A DNA stretch of 64,000 bases, taken from assembly GCF_050948175.1 (NCBI RefSeq), contig NC_135194.1:15988033-16052032 (forward strand), in the 5' to 3' direction. The notes under the pieces were generated by a model. The model did not search any database, was not told the DNA's origin, and saw only the letters and a program-made list of their open reading frames with translations. How positions within the stretch are numbered: position 1 is the first letter of the stretch; each line of letters begins with the position of its first letter. A program made the translations under genes and the position numbers. Positions 15,001 through 27,516 of this stretch are shown here, piece by piece. Origin of the DNA: Xylocopa sonorina. Its lineage: Eukaryota; Arthropoda; Insecta; Hymenoptera; Apidae.

Positions 15001-18000
15001 CTGCGGTATAACAGTCGTCCGGTTCGCAAGATACAAAGGAGTAACGTTTGTTTCGCATCTCGGTCGGAAATGCACCGGTCCATACTTTATTTTCTTCCCT
15101 CTTTTCTTTTCCATTCTTCGTGCCCGCTTCCGTTTCAATCGAGTGGGACAAAGCATTCTCTCGCACAAAGAGATGATTAATAAATTGGGAGTATCGTTCC
15201 TGCAGGATTGTAGTTTACGTGTGCGTCACAGCGAAGGGAACAACCGTGTTCTCGAATGCAACGAATCTTTCGTAAGCGGCGCGATCGGCTGAGCGCAATC
15301 TCGTGCAAGCGCACCGCGTACACACGCTGCGTTATCGTCGCGTATCATGGAAATCGCTTCTCCGTTCGCCATATGCTCGCTGGTGTACCGTTGTCGAGTC
15401 TCCTTAGAGAGAGCCGGTTTTCATTTCCTGCCGCGCCGCGAAAGAATGGCTAACCGCCGCCGATATAGCTTCCCCCCGCCTCTTTTTGCATACTCTCGAT
15501 GTCGGTTGTCGTCGTTTGCTCTTTTCCTTTTTTTTCCGCGCATTCTTGCAGCCGCTTGCTCGCACGCATCCTTCTGCGTCCGACGCGAAGTTTCTCGTTA
15601 ACGCGCGTCGCGAGAAAACCCTGTTAACACCGCCGCTAAGAATTGGTTAACGGCTCGAACCAGCGATTTCTAGAGCGGAAACCATTGCGGTAATAACTCG
15701 GGCACGAGAAAAAAAATGGGGAAAAAAGATGGGAAGAAGGAAAGAGCGATGAAATGAAAAGGAACCGACAAGCAAAGATTCGCTGCTCTCTTTATTTATT
15801 CATCAGCTGCGCTTAGGCTATTTAAGCGGGACGACTCGGAGGAGGCAAATAATCATCTTGGGATTGGAAAGGGAACAAAGAAATCCTGTGACAACGTTCC
15901 ACTGACCATGGGCATTGTTCGTCGATAACGATATCGCTGTTGGTGACGCTGATTCGTCATTGTCGTATCTGTAATTGGGTTAATGCGTTTCGCTGGGAGG
16001 TCTCTCTTTAACTTGGGAGGAATGTCAATTATCAGCGGTGCCGTGACAATCTGTTGTATTTTTACGTCGTTTAATAGATCGATCGCAGGCAAGAAGGAGG
16101 AACGCGGTTGACGCGATCGAAAATAATCGACTCGAAGTAGAGCAGTCGGGTAACTGTTACTCGGGATTACATCCGAGTCGCGACGTTAATCGAATTTATT
16201 ATTCGGCAACGTGAGCGTGGATTGCTCGATTAACGAAAAAAGGTTGGTGCGGTCCGATGCGGGAAAAGATGGATTTCAATTATTCGCCGGCGTGCTTCGT
16301 GCACGTTAGATCGTGCTCTAATAGGGAACAGGATCCGCGAAGCTGTGCGCACTCCTAAAATCGATTTCCATTAATTCGAGAAAAGCCATTATATTCCGGT
16401 CTCGAGGATATATAGTCCGAGTCTCTCCGTGCGCTCTCCGTTATGTCATTCGGAGCGGTTTCAACGCGAATTCCTTCCGCGCGATATTACCTTGTCTATC
16501 GTGCGATCGCTTCTGCCTATTAACTCGTGGCTACAAGGAGCAACGCTCCAGCTGGTGCGGCGTCGTTACGAGCAATTCGTAATATTACGGTTTCGTCGTT
16601 TCCGAGTGAGTAACCTCGGACTGGGTAGAGTCGTTCAACAATTTATACATCCCTGTTTTGTTTTTTATCGGTAACTTTCTAATTACCATTCAGCATGCTC
16701 GCCTATAAATTGCAGACTTTATATTACTCGAATTGTTATTTGTAATGAGCTACGTCACTTCTACGGCACGGAATGGCTGAACGCATCGAGTCGATATGCG
16801 TACATATAAGAATTCGATACTGGGAACTCGGACATCGCTTATTGACAACCGATTTCCGGCGAACGAAACGCGCAGGGGCATCGATCGTCGCGAATCGAGA
16901 CGGTCGGAATTCGCGCGTAACGCTGCGGGGATTAGCTGTTCTTCGGGGCCGCGATCGGTTTCGCGTGTCTGGTACGGGGAAATCGATAGATATCCGCGTG
17001 ATTTTCAAGTTCGCCAGGCGGTATGGGTGGTCGTTGTTGTTCGAAAATCGATGCGGGGACATGGCAGCGCGGGATGGAAGGGATTTTACGGGCTGGTCGT
17101 TGAAAAGCGGACCGACGCGACGCATCGAAATCACTGGAGAACTAGAGAGAGAGAGTTGAACGTCTGTCCGGCCGGTGTCTAGTCGGAATTCCAAAATTCC
17201 GTACGTGCCGAACTGTTATCTAACTTACGGTCCCGGCCGAGAGCGCCTGCCGATGTTGAGAGCGTTCCTCAACGGTGGTGCCGCTTTTCGCATTAGTCAC
17301 CGCGACGAAAGGCGAAAGGCGGCTAAGCGGCACAGCCGTATGCCAGGAGTTGTAGGCGAGTGCGAGCAGCAGGTATACGCGTATTATGTTTCGCTTGAAC
17401 GACCACCGTAGTTGTCTAAACAACGAACGATTTCCAGGTAGAACGCGCTGCAATCGCTGGAGATTACGGAGCAGTAACGCGTAGTCTTACAGATGGAAAA
17501 TCTCCTGATTCGAATTACGGTATGAGTAAAAGCAAGCAAGGGATGAATCGCGTATCGATGATTAGGTTGTAGACACTGAAAATAAATTATTAGTCGTGCA
17601 AATTAACGATCCTTTGGCTGTCGCTCGACTTTAGCCAATCGATTTCCGCCCACTCTCGTTAAATTCAGCCGAAACATGTTACGGTAGGTCGTTAACCGAA
17701 CACTCGGCTGCTCGCGCCTAAATATCTACGCCCGCGTATCAATCGCTGGGAAGCTGTGGGTCGAGCGGAATCACCCGTGTCAATTAGCGAGCAACCGAGA
17801 ATCGAGGCATTTTCGAGGGGGCTAGAGTAGCTCGAAAAAAATGAGCTGACCCTGAAAACGAGTAGTTTCCGTCGGAGTCCACGGCACGTTGGCCATGCAC
17901 TCTCGAGGTAGGGAGCCCTTCGTGACAGGACCCCGCCCTGGTGTCGAACCCCCATACCCTCGGTGTTCTTGGCGAGCTCGAGGCAGGGCTGCCACCATCC

Positions 18001-18080
18001 GAACCAAGTTCCCGGGGTGCCGGGCTCAGCCGGTACGTTCCTGCCTCCCGACTATCCCGGAGCTCATTCTTTCTCTGACC
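1..18080. other. Gene-poor intergenic or distal intronic sequence
   Basis: I see no gene here that I can support. The stretch is CpG-rich, of balanced composition, and full of open frames on both strands that lack start context, splice structure or family resemblance. The longest is 244 codons at 2674-3408. I see no intact transposon and no recognised RNA gene. The segment at about 17,870-18,065 is unusually GC-rich and open in several frames, and I could not explain it. Distal regulatory elements of Akap200 could lie here, but nothing in the sequence proves it. Confidence 0.6.
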
Positions 18081-18278
18081 GTCGAGTAGTGCGGAGCGTG
18101 GTAAAACGAAGCGGTGTCACGGGTGTTCGAGAGTGAACGGACGCACGTAGAGAACCCGTACGGGTACGCGCGTTCGCGCGGTTTTTCAAAATCTTTCGAG
18201 TTCCGTCGACGATTTTTTTCAGTTTTGTGTGCGCGTCAGTTCGACCCTCCCCCACACGCTCGACTTCCTCGGGACAAA

Positions 18279-18320
18279 GAGAGAGAGAGGGAGAGAGAGA
18301 GAGTGAGAGAGAAAGAGTGG
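18279..18320. repeat. GAGA simple repeat in promoter block
   Basis: A purine tract of mostly GA dinucleotides interrupted by GGG and GTG. It lies just downstream of the TCAGT initiator-like element near 18,237. It may be a GAGA-factor binding tract or simply a microsatellite. Confidence 0.7.
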
Positions 18321-18719
18321 AGGTACGCGTATGCACGCAGCCGAAACTCTGTTCGGCGGGAACAAAGGAACTGCCGTGTCGAGTCGAATCGTTGTCGCCG
18401 AGAGAGGAAACGCGAAAACGATCGATCATTAGCTCCACGTAGACCGGGGAATCGCGATTGTCCTCCTGTGCCTGCCGATTGGTCGTCACGCTTCTCGTAA
18501 GCCGGGGGTGAGTCTCGCATCGTGATTAATCCTGTTCACCGTGCGCATCAGCGATTTTCTTGCGACTCGATCGCCGGAAAGGTGTGTGAATGTTTGCGTG
18601 CGTGTGTGCGCCAGCGCGCGCGCGTGCGTGCGCCTGCTTGTGATTTTAAAGTCAAAGTATTATACGTACGCGCATGAGGGGATATCAGGAGAGAGACTTT
18701 TGGATCGGAGAAGAAAGTA

Positions 18720-18960
18720 TAAGCGGTGAAAGAGAGTGAGGGAGAGAATAAGAGAGCGTGAGTGAAAGAGCGAGTAAAAGAAGGCGAGGGAGAGAGAAGG
18801 AGCCAAGGCAGCAGCAGCAGGGAGAAGGAAAGGGCAGGACAGAGGGGTGCGAGGGAGAATGAGTAAAAGAGAGAAAGGGAGAAAGGAAGGAAGAAAGAAA
18901 GAGAGTGAACGCGAGCGGGTGTGTGCGCGCGCGCGCGAGCGCGAGCGGGCGAGTGAAAGA
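18720..18960. repeat. Long purine-rich GA/GAAAG tract
   Basis: About 240 bp of almost pure purine on the + strand, with GAGA, GAAAG and a short CAG run (near 18,812), followed by a GCGC alternation at about 18,925-18,940. It would lie in the 5' UTR if the first exon starts near 18.2 kb. Such tracts can bind GAGA factor or form triplexes; both are inferences. Confidence 0.65.
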
Positions 18961-19468
18961 AGGACGGAAAAAGCGAGCTGGTAGCGTACGAGCGTGTGCG
19001 AGCAAGCGAGCGATACGCTGGTGACAGAAAGACGGTCGGACGGACAGACGGACCGACAGACAGACGCCGCTTCCCCTCCGCTTCTCTTGCCAGTCGGTCG
19101 CGCGTTACCGAGCCAAGTGGATGAGTTCGCGAACGCGCTCCCGCTAAAAGTCTCTGCTACCTGTGCCTGGTCTGTGGGTGAACTTCGGTGTTCCGTTTCC
19201 TCTTGCTTCTGCTTCGTCGAGTATCATCCAAGTGTGCCTTTGCCTCTGCGACAGAGTTTCACCTCTCTCGTACTCTCTCGTGTCTGTCTAGACGCCACGC
19301 ATCGTGCTACACACGCCCGTCACCGTCACACTGCTGCCGCCACCGCGCCTTCGCTCCTCTCGGAATAATATATCCAGTGTGTTTCTTGTGCGTAGCGGCG
19401 GCGAGGGACGCCCTTCGCAGAGAAAATTTCGCCTCGTCGAGCCACTTACCTAACCCTCGACTACCGAG

Positions 19469-22400
19469 GTGAGTACCAACTTACACCCCGAGTGCCCGGC
19501 GTTTCCTCGTTTTCGCTCGTTATGCCGGGCCGAACGCGCGCCCCGTTACGAGAGCGCACACCTTGCCTCCGCGTGTGCGTTGCGTGTCGCCGGCGTGTCG
19601 TCTACCATCCAATTTCCAATTTACTCCGGTCGCCCCTTCGAAACTTCTCCACGCGTTTGATCTTCCATTGATCGTTCGTCTCTCGACGACTAGCAATCGT
19701 TCCCGGCGATAGTCTGTCAAGAAGTCGCGGAAGAAACGTAGCATCGCGCTGGGAGCGGGACTTGGAGTGTGTACCCCCGCGCCATTTTGAAAATGGGCAG
19801 CATCAATCGATATAGCGAGAGCGCCGTGCGGAGCCGGCTTTCGATTCCAGTCGCACCGAGTGTGTTTCGCTCGCAGTTCCCGATCGATCGGTCCCAGTGT
19901 TTCCTCCACGAAGGATATACTACCGCGTCGATTCTCTGTTACTCGGCTTGGTAACTTTCGAAAAGCCACGGGTGCATTCGCGGCGATCGAAGGATCGTTG
20001 GGAGCAGCGGCCGGTTACGCCATCTTGATTCCTTCTCCCACTACTTAGCCGGTATTAACCCCCGAACGATCGACCGTACGCACGATTTCAAGACTACCAG
20101 TGACCTTTCCCTCGGGGCACGATCCATCGGAATCTCGCAATCGGTTCGGCCTCGTGATATTCCGTTGGTTTTTCGAACGCATCTCTCCGCTCTGACAGGG
20201 GTCGAACGGCTCCGACGGGAGAGGCATCCATGGAAACTGGTGTTTCTTTCGGAAGACGCGTGTCCCTCGCGGGAATCGACGCGACGAGAGAACTTGCAGG
20301 AGGCTTTGTCCGGTTCGCGCAGATTTAGCGTTCGCTGTTACCATGGCAAACGAGAGGAGGAGAGGGATAGAAAGGAGATACGTTCTTGCCAAGCCGGGTG
20401 CCTTAAACAGTGGCGACGTGTCTGCCTGCCTACAGTGTCTCTCCCTCTTCTCTCTCTCCTTTATGCCGATTTTGCATAGCAGGCCTCTACCTGCCGTGCA
20501 TTTAAAACGCAGTCAAGGCTTCCACGGAAGCGATTGTTGTCGCTCGGGGAATGGCAGTCGGTGGAGAAAGGCCGAGAAAATGCCTAACAGGCCAGTCTTC
20601 GTCCCTCGCGCACACCTTGGCCCCTGGTTCTTTATCCGTTGTTGGCCCTTCTCGACGTTCGTCTCCTCTCTTGGGATCCAAGGTGGTCTCCACGGATTTT
20701 TCCCCTCTACCATTTGCTCCTCGATCGTGGAATGCACCTGCGTTGGCATATTGGTCGCTCGCCGATATTTCGCCATTTCGCCACGCATTGCCGCTCCTTC
20801 CTGGCCACGTCGATGTGCCTTTTTCCCTTCTCGCGTACCACGATCGACGGCAACCAGTTTCAGCAACAGCGAGTCCACGCCATCCACGCGATAACGGGTC
20901 GTTAACTTGCCCACATCTGCCTTTCTCTCGTTTACAGTCCGAAGAAAAGAGCTGTTCCAACTGCTTAGGCAGACGTGCCTTTGAAACGCCTCGCGACTCG
21001 ACCGGTTTTTCGCGAGAAAACTGTCCTCTCCTCCGCTCTTTCGTCCTCTTCGTTCTCGCGTCTTCTTACGATAAACATCGAAACTATCGATCGATTAAAT
21101 TTAATGGTACTTAGATCCGGCGCGGCTCCGGATCAGAATCGCTTGCTCGCTCGGCTCCTTCTTTTCGCTCCGGCCGTCACTCTCGTTTCGCATACATGCA
21201 TTATACGGAAGTTTGCTCTCATTATCCACGCGCTATTCTTATTCCGTATCTCTCGGTGTTTACACGAGTCTTTTCGATTCGGCTTCCAGGGACTTTCTTC
21301 ACCCTTTCCAAGCAAGGCCCGCAACGGTGTTTACACGAGCGAAGGGTGCACACGCGGCGCTCGCGCGCACCAAAAATAGATATCCACGTACTACTCCGGA
21401 TATGCGTATATTTTTAAGTCGACACTCCAGCCGGCCGTCGTATGCCCCGTACGCTGTACACTGCCCTTTGCCCCACCTTTCTCACCCTCCCGCGCGCAGG
21501 GTGAGCTTTCCTGTTTGCCCTTTACGACAACCACGACGATTTTCATCGGTCCCGTACGCACGCACGCACGCACGCACGCACGGTACGCACGTGCGCCACG
21601 CCGGATCCGTTCATGCATGCAGGACACGCGGCTGAATACGGGCCGGCGACGTTCGCCTCATTCTCTCGGCACGCTCGTAATTCTCAATTTCGAGAACAGT
21701 GCCCTGCAGCAGATGTCCTTTTTCTCCTCTCGAGGACGAATTATTCGTCTAACTCGCCCAGCGCCAGAAGAATTAGGCGTGTTAGCCCTGTGAAAATAAT
21801 GGGCGATTGATTGGGTTGTATACACAGTGGTGCGCGGAGTCGTTTTGCCGTGCTCCACGTTGCTCCGTGGGAATCGTGCCTGCATCGTGCTCTCGCACGC
21901 GTACATATATTACCGCCGCAACGGGGGAAAAAGAATTTTTTCTAATCTGTATCTCTTTTCCTTCTGCTGTTAATGACTCGACTGGACGTGACTGTGTGCA
22001 CGCGTGTGCGTTGATCGAGTGACACGGTCGATCACGTCCCGCCTTGTCCTTGATTTAATGCGACACAGCACATTAATCGGGACAGTCGCGGGATCGTAGT
22101 ACGATCACCTTTCCGAGTGTGCTTCAACTTCCAACTCGGCTAGATCCGAATAACCCGTGGAAACGTGTTTGATCGACGTTTACCAGCTTTTTCGTGGTAC
22201 AGTTTTCTAAGTCATCGCGTGTAAACACGCTGAACGTGTGTTATCGTTATCACTTTCGAGGAAATTCGACATTCCTAGCCTTTCGCAATACCGTTCGAAA
22301 GTCAAGGATTTATTCGAGTCGTAATATTGTTAAAATCATATAAACGTCTCAGACATTTACTCATTAGCATAGCCTGGAGCTTATATCGTTGGAATCTTAG

Positions 22401-25098
22401 TTCCCATGCGTCGTTCGAGGTAATGTTGTCATGGTATCATCGTTGACTCCGTAATAGTCTTCGACGGCAGTGACCTCTGAATGCGCTTATTAATCTATTG
22501 AGCGGATCTGCAGAAAGAAATCTCGGTGCGTGTTTCATTTGCGCGACTATCGCTCCGACAGTAATAGTTAATTAATCTACCAGTTCGAATCGGAGTCGCT
22601 ATTCGTGCATAACGTATAAATTATTCCTGTTGCCTGAAATCTATGGCCTGTGTTACGAGAAAACGTGTTTACTTGAAATTTCGTGTTTAACGTCTGATGG
22701 AAAATGGCAAAAATCCGATCTGAACACCGTAAGTGGTGCGCGACAGTTTCGTGTTATCAGATGGCAGTTTTATCAACTGGTATTTACCGTAACTCAGAGG
22801 AATGATACGATTCCGTTGACTATTTGCCTTCCTTCTAAAAAAAGTAATTGTTACCATAACGAGTCGTTGAACCGACGTCTGAAGTGTGACTCGATGAAAC
22901 AAGCAGTTTCCATGGCATTGGATTTCCTTTCGTGCACCTTTATCAGCTCAGTGCCATCGTATCGTTTCGCGCGTAGAGATGCATACGCGTTGATTAGCAG
23001 CCCTTGTACCAACAACGCGATGTAATACGCAGAGAGAAGGGCGTAAATAGAGATTCCTTCGCTCTCATTGAATAAAACCAACGGTGGTCGTTATCTGGTG
23101 ATGTAGTTTGCGACCGGCGATATACTAAATATAGGAACGTCAACGAGAGATAAATCGTAGGTACGGGAGTGAGTTACGAGAGGAAAGACTATTTTTCCTG
23201 TAGGAAGATTCTACTCGCTTCCCACGAGCACACGAGATAGCTCTACACGTGTTTCGTAGTCGTCACTCGCTATACTTTCGATGTACTTCAGCCATACTAA
23301 ATCTATTTTTTACCGACATAGCATCCAGAAGAGTACCCTCTCAGTTGCATGTGTTCGCTGCACTAGACAGAGACCAAATAATCTAAATATTTCTCGAACC
23401 TCTTCCTGCTGCTCAATATACGATGCGGACTAATTATGTGCTTCCTTCTTCTTAAAGTGGCTTGTCCGCTGATATTACACAGCTCGAACTTTTGGAGCCA
23501 GCTTCTTCCAATTCGATTGAATTATCACAGAGTGCAAGCGAAACCGTTCCATCGTATAAAACAGATGGTAGGCGCATTTGAATGTCTCGACATTTTCCAT
23601 GAAAATGAATCTATGAGACTCAATAATTCCCTGGCTTTCAATTGAAGAGACTTCCCAATGTCGTGCAATCACCCGGTACGTGGAAGACGTCTAGCTGGTA
23701 ACGCATTAGCGCAAGCGTGGTGGAGGTATAAGGCGCGCCTGGAAAGTGCAATGCACCATGAATAGGCTGCCAGAGACAAATGCTATTATTCAGTGACAGT
23801 GATACGCGCGCGCGTTCGAGCCACACGCGTTACTTCTGTTTTAGAGACGCTCGAAACACCGTTTATCATTAGCGACGTTTAATCGTACAGCTCCAGATGC
23901 TCTTCGACAATTGATCGCGTTTTACCTTGATGTAATTTTCGACGGGCACGTTACCATGGGTTTTAATGAGAATTCACGGATAGAAACGTAGATTGTGCCC
24001 TTACGAAACGAACATTGGTTCGTAGGCACGTGTTCGTCCATCTATCGTGATCTTGATCATTTTTCTCGGTCGACACAAAGGGTGAACTGCTGGTTGGCTG
24101 GTCGTGGCCGCAGATGCGTTACGCATCGTAGCTGCGAGGCGGGCAGCGGCGCGTAGCCACGCCACGTGCTCTTTAAACGCGTCTTACACACGAATAAGCC
24201 TCGTCTGGTGTTCGACTTTGCCTGGTCGTGCCAGTTTTTCGCAGTCCTTGCTCGAACAACGGATCGTTTCCTCTTTCGCCGTGAGAGAAGCTTCGGATCG
24301 ACCTCGGGGAACCGTTAACCACCTCCCCATCTCTTTAACGGCTCGCACTCTATTTTCTATGACGATAATTACAGACACCTATCGCTTGAAAGAGTCTCTT
24401 TCTTTGCGGTTCTTGTCACCTTTTCTTTTCTCTTTTTTTTTAAGACTAGAAGTAGGTAAGAAACAGCTAGGAATGGCGCAAACAGAAAAGTTTTGCTCAA
24501 ACTTTTTCTCGACACTGTGTTAGTATTCGGCATTTCGTTCGTAGAAGAGTCTCTTTCTCGCGAAGCGTATCGCGTAGCTACGTCCTCTTTCTCCTTTCCT
24601 CTTTGTCTTTCGTGCTGCGAATTCATATATTATTCATTATCGCCGGCGTGCCTCGCGATTTCTTTCACGAGCCGTGTATGGCAGCGAAAAAGCATCGCGC
24701 GAATGTTTCGCTACCGAAGCCGGTCTCTCGATCGCGAGGAATCTCTTCCAGGCTGCACCTGCATCGTCAATTGAGAAGTCTGCTCGCGCGAAACTCGCTA
24801 ATCGCGTTGTAGGTATCACGCCCGCATACCGATGCACCGCAACACGGTTATCCAACAATTTCGCAATCGACGCCTGCGCCCGCTATCTATCCCCTGTCGA
24901 AAACGCGAACATGTCGGGAGCTTTACATTACGGGATGACTCACGAAATCGTGGAATTTTCGTTCGTATTAAACCCGATAAGCGTAACGAAAGATAAGGCA
25001 CTACGTGTTTCGTGCCGATCGACGGAAGTCAGTCGTCGTCCCTGTATCTCCACGCTGTTGCGCCCGGATTCGTGTTCACTTTCGCCGCTTGATTGCAG
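19469..25098 (+). other. Akap200: Inferred Akap200 intron 1
   Basis: The stretch starts with GTGAGT and ends with TTGATTGCAG. It contains chance open frames (for example 20551-21114), an (ACGC)n microsatellite at about 21,555-21,582, and a pyrimidine-rich acceptor-like sequence ending near 20,937 that could serve an alternative 5' UTR exon. I found no coding exon or RNA gene in it. Confidence 0.5.
21555..21582. repeat. (ACGC)n microsatellite
   Basis: About seven tandem copies of a CpG-containing tetranucleotide inside inferred intron 1 of Akap200. Confidence 0.85.
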
Positions 25099-25430
25099 GT
25101 CAGTTTTATTGGACGTGCGACACCTGATCACAGCATCCGGAAAGGCGCGAACGAGGGACAGGTGAGCCAGAAGGGTTAGCAAAAAGAGGAAAGATGGGAG
25201 CGAGACAGAGCAGAAGGTCCGTTGACATAACGACGACGCCGAAGAAGGAGGGGTTGCCCGCCGAAGGTAGTGTCGGGGATGCTGCTGCACCTGGCGATGG
25301 CAAGTTGGAAAGGATCGAGGAGGCCGACACGAAGCCTACTACCAATGGTATAGCGCCTCACACGGACGTGGTCGAGGATAAGGACAAGGATAAGGACGAT
25401 GCAACGGAGAAGGAAAAGGATAAGGAGAAG
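25099..25430 (+). CDS. Akap200: Akap200 exon 2: 5' UTR end and first 79 codons
   Basis: The acceptor is TTGATTGCAG at 25098 and the donor is GAGAAG|GTGAGG after 25430. Coding starts at 25194. The product begins MGARQSRRSVDITTTPKK: Gly2, Ser6 and the nearby basic residues fit myristoylation plus electrostatic membrane binding. It continues into an acidic stretch and ends in a Lys/Asp/Glu run (DKDKDKDDATEKEKDKEK) that should be disordered and highly charged. The first exonic bases read GTCAGT directly after the acceptor, so the site also resembles a recursive splice site. If the exon is read through, the frame continues 34 codons into the intron to a TGA at about 25,533, a short membrane-anchored form that I consider unlikely. 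Confidence 0.9.
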
Positions 25431-27483
25431 GTGAGGCTCGTCGAGAATCTTGACGTTTTATTTTTTCTTCCTTCGATTATTAATATCCGTAGCATCAATC
25501 TGCATTCGGTAACAACTTTTTACACATACGTATGAGAATAGAATCGAGCGCCGTTCATCGTATCTGAGGACGTTCTAAAAAAGACTTGCCTGATAACTTA
25601 CGGTACAACGTGTTTGCAGTAATAAACTTCCTTGTAATTCCGATGAAGTTTATCATTCGCAGAAACGCGTTAATGAATCAGCAATGAATCGCGAAACACG
25701 TAATCACGTGTGCATTTCGCGCGAGTTTTCTTCTGGAACGCGATTTATGACTGCGTTGTTAAGTGCGGTTGATTCATTGACGATGACGCCGGTTCTAAAC
25801 CGTCAGCGTCTCTTGTCGTTGGAAAAACATATTTGGCCGGCCCGTGACTCGCGCTGGTCTAGTTTTGTACGTCGGTTTGTACGAACAACCCGTTACGCAC
25901 GTGCACGCTGCGTTCTCGTACTATTCTGAGATTGACCCAGGAGATACGCTACGTGTTTGATTCGCTCGAGATGCTCTGTTGGTCGTAAAAGTTTATGAAC
26001 TTCTCCACCGCGTCGAGAAGTAACTCCCGTCGAACGTTTCGTAACATCGATCGCGGTTCCGCCGTCCGAATCGTTCGCGAACTCGGATCTATCGCGATGG
26101 ACAGAAAGGATACCCGAGATCGACGGAACGCATCGGAGGTTAGATCAGGCCGGATTAGCGAAGACTGTCAGTGGCAGACGGGGCCTCTCTCGTATCATCG
26201 AAAGTTTGAACTGTCACTCTCGTCGAATCGCGTAAGCGTGTTAAAGTATGTATATATCGTGAAACGCTCCCAGCTAGACGAAACTTGATATTTCCTCGAT
26301 TGAGCAACCCCGGCAGCTGTCACGCACTAGATACGGTAACGCGCGTGAATGAAAGGGACCACGAGGGAAAGAGATCGCTCTTCAGCCTCTTCCTTTCATT
26401 TCCGTTTAATACCGGCTCTTTTCCTATTTCCTTCTACGTCGCATCGAGTTGGTTTCGGGCTGGCTTATCGGTCGCATTCCGAACGCCGTCCACGGTTCTT
26501 GTCCCGATTATCTTTGCCACAGTTTCTTGGCTGTGGACGCGTATGCCACGGTATCGATCGCGACGCGCATTTCTAGAGTAATCATTTCTGTGTAAAGCTC
26601 GCCGGAGAAAGGCGCGCATTTAATTTCCTGGAAAAGTGTATTTTTACACGCAGAGTACGCCCATTGTGCCACTTAACGAAAGCAGGATAGCGATCTTTCC
26701 AGATAGCGTATGTGTGCTCGCGCGTACGGCTCTGCAGCGGTTCGCCTAGATCCGCTCGAAACGGTATAAATCGGAGCGTTAACTCTATTCGACGCGAGAA
26801 CGAGAGTGTTCTCTCCCGGGGCTAGGGTGGATACGCCAAGCGATCTCGCTTCGAAATCTCTCGTTATAGTAGGCCCCTGGTAGACGTGACGGCGGCTATC
26901 GATATCGGTTTCTTGATCTCGCTTTCACGCACGAAGCCGAGAAAACCGCGCTAAATCCCCGTATACGTGTTATCTGGGGTCTCCGTACGATTCGCGACTC
27001 GAGGGTATCGCGATCGATCGATGGATGGAACCACGAGGAAATTGCGGGAAGTCGGCGTAATGCTCGGCTTACCGCGATTGCGTAGCCGTTCGTGATAGAC
27101 CGAATTTAAAGCGTTTCCACGCTACATAAGTTTTCGCTGAATACGGACAATATCGAAATACCGGTTGGCCTAGTGGAAGAGTCCGGTACAGGTGTAACCG
27201 GTAACGCGTTCGCGCGGTTAACTGTAACCGTGTCTATCCGCGGTGAGAGCTTCTACCGGTGTATAATCTAACTAACCTATTTGGGGAGTTTTTGTCAGAG
27301 CCAGGAGCAATATCGAGAAACGACGGCTGCAGCCACCGCTGGCATCTCGGCGATCTTGCAAAATCTTTCGAGGCAGGTGCGCACGGTGTACCGTGGCGGC
27401 CACTCGAGGAGAGTCTCATCCGCTCGTTCCTCCTATCGAACACCTGCCCTTGATACTCTCTGCCATGGCTACAACCAGCCAGA

Positions 27484-27516
<33 letters not shown>

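Larger units (their letters stand above)
18100..19468 (+). promoter_or_regulatory. Akap200: Probable Akap200 promoter and non-coding first exon
   Basis: The block combines a TCAGT initiator-like sequence near 18,237, dense GAGA tracts (about 18,279-18,320 and 18,720-18,960), CpG richness, and a purine-rich part followed by a pyrimidine-rich part. It ends in CCGAG|GTGAGT, a near-consensus donor, with the last exon base at 19468. The next good acceptor that leads into coding sequence is at 25098, so I infer that this is the 5' UTR exon of Akap200 followed by a 5.6-kb first intron. GAGA tracts are typical binding sites of GAGA-factor proteins in insect promoters. The true start site cannot be fixed by reading. 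Several upstream ATGs, including an open frame at 18994-19368, would act as upstream ORFs if transcription begins near 18.2 kb. An unrelated transcript is the main alternative. Confidence 0.45.

Noticed and set aside
20551..21114. 187-codon open frame on + in inferred intron 1, with long antisense frames
   Set aside because: Several frames are open at once across GC-rich sequence, with no domain and no intron-exon structure.
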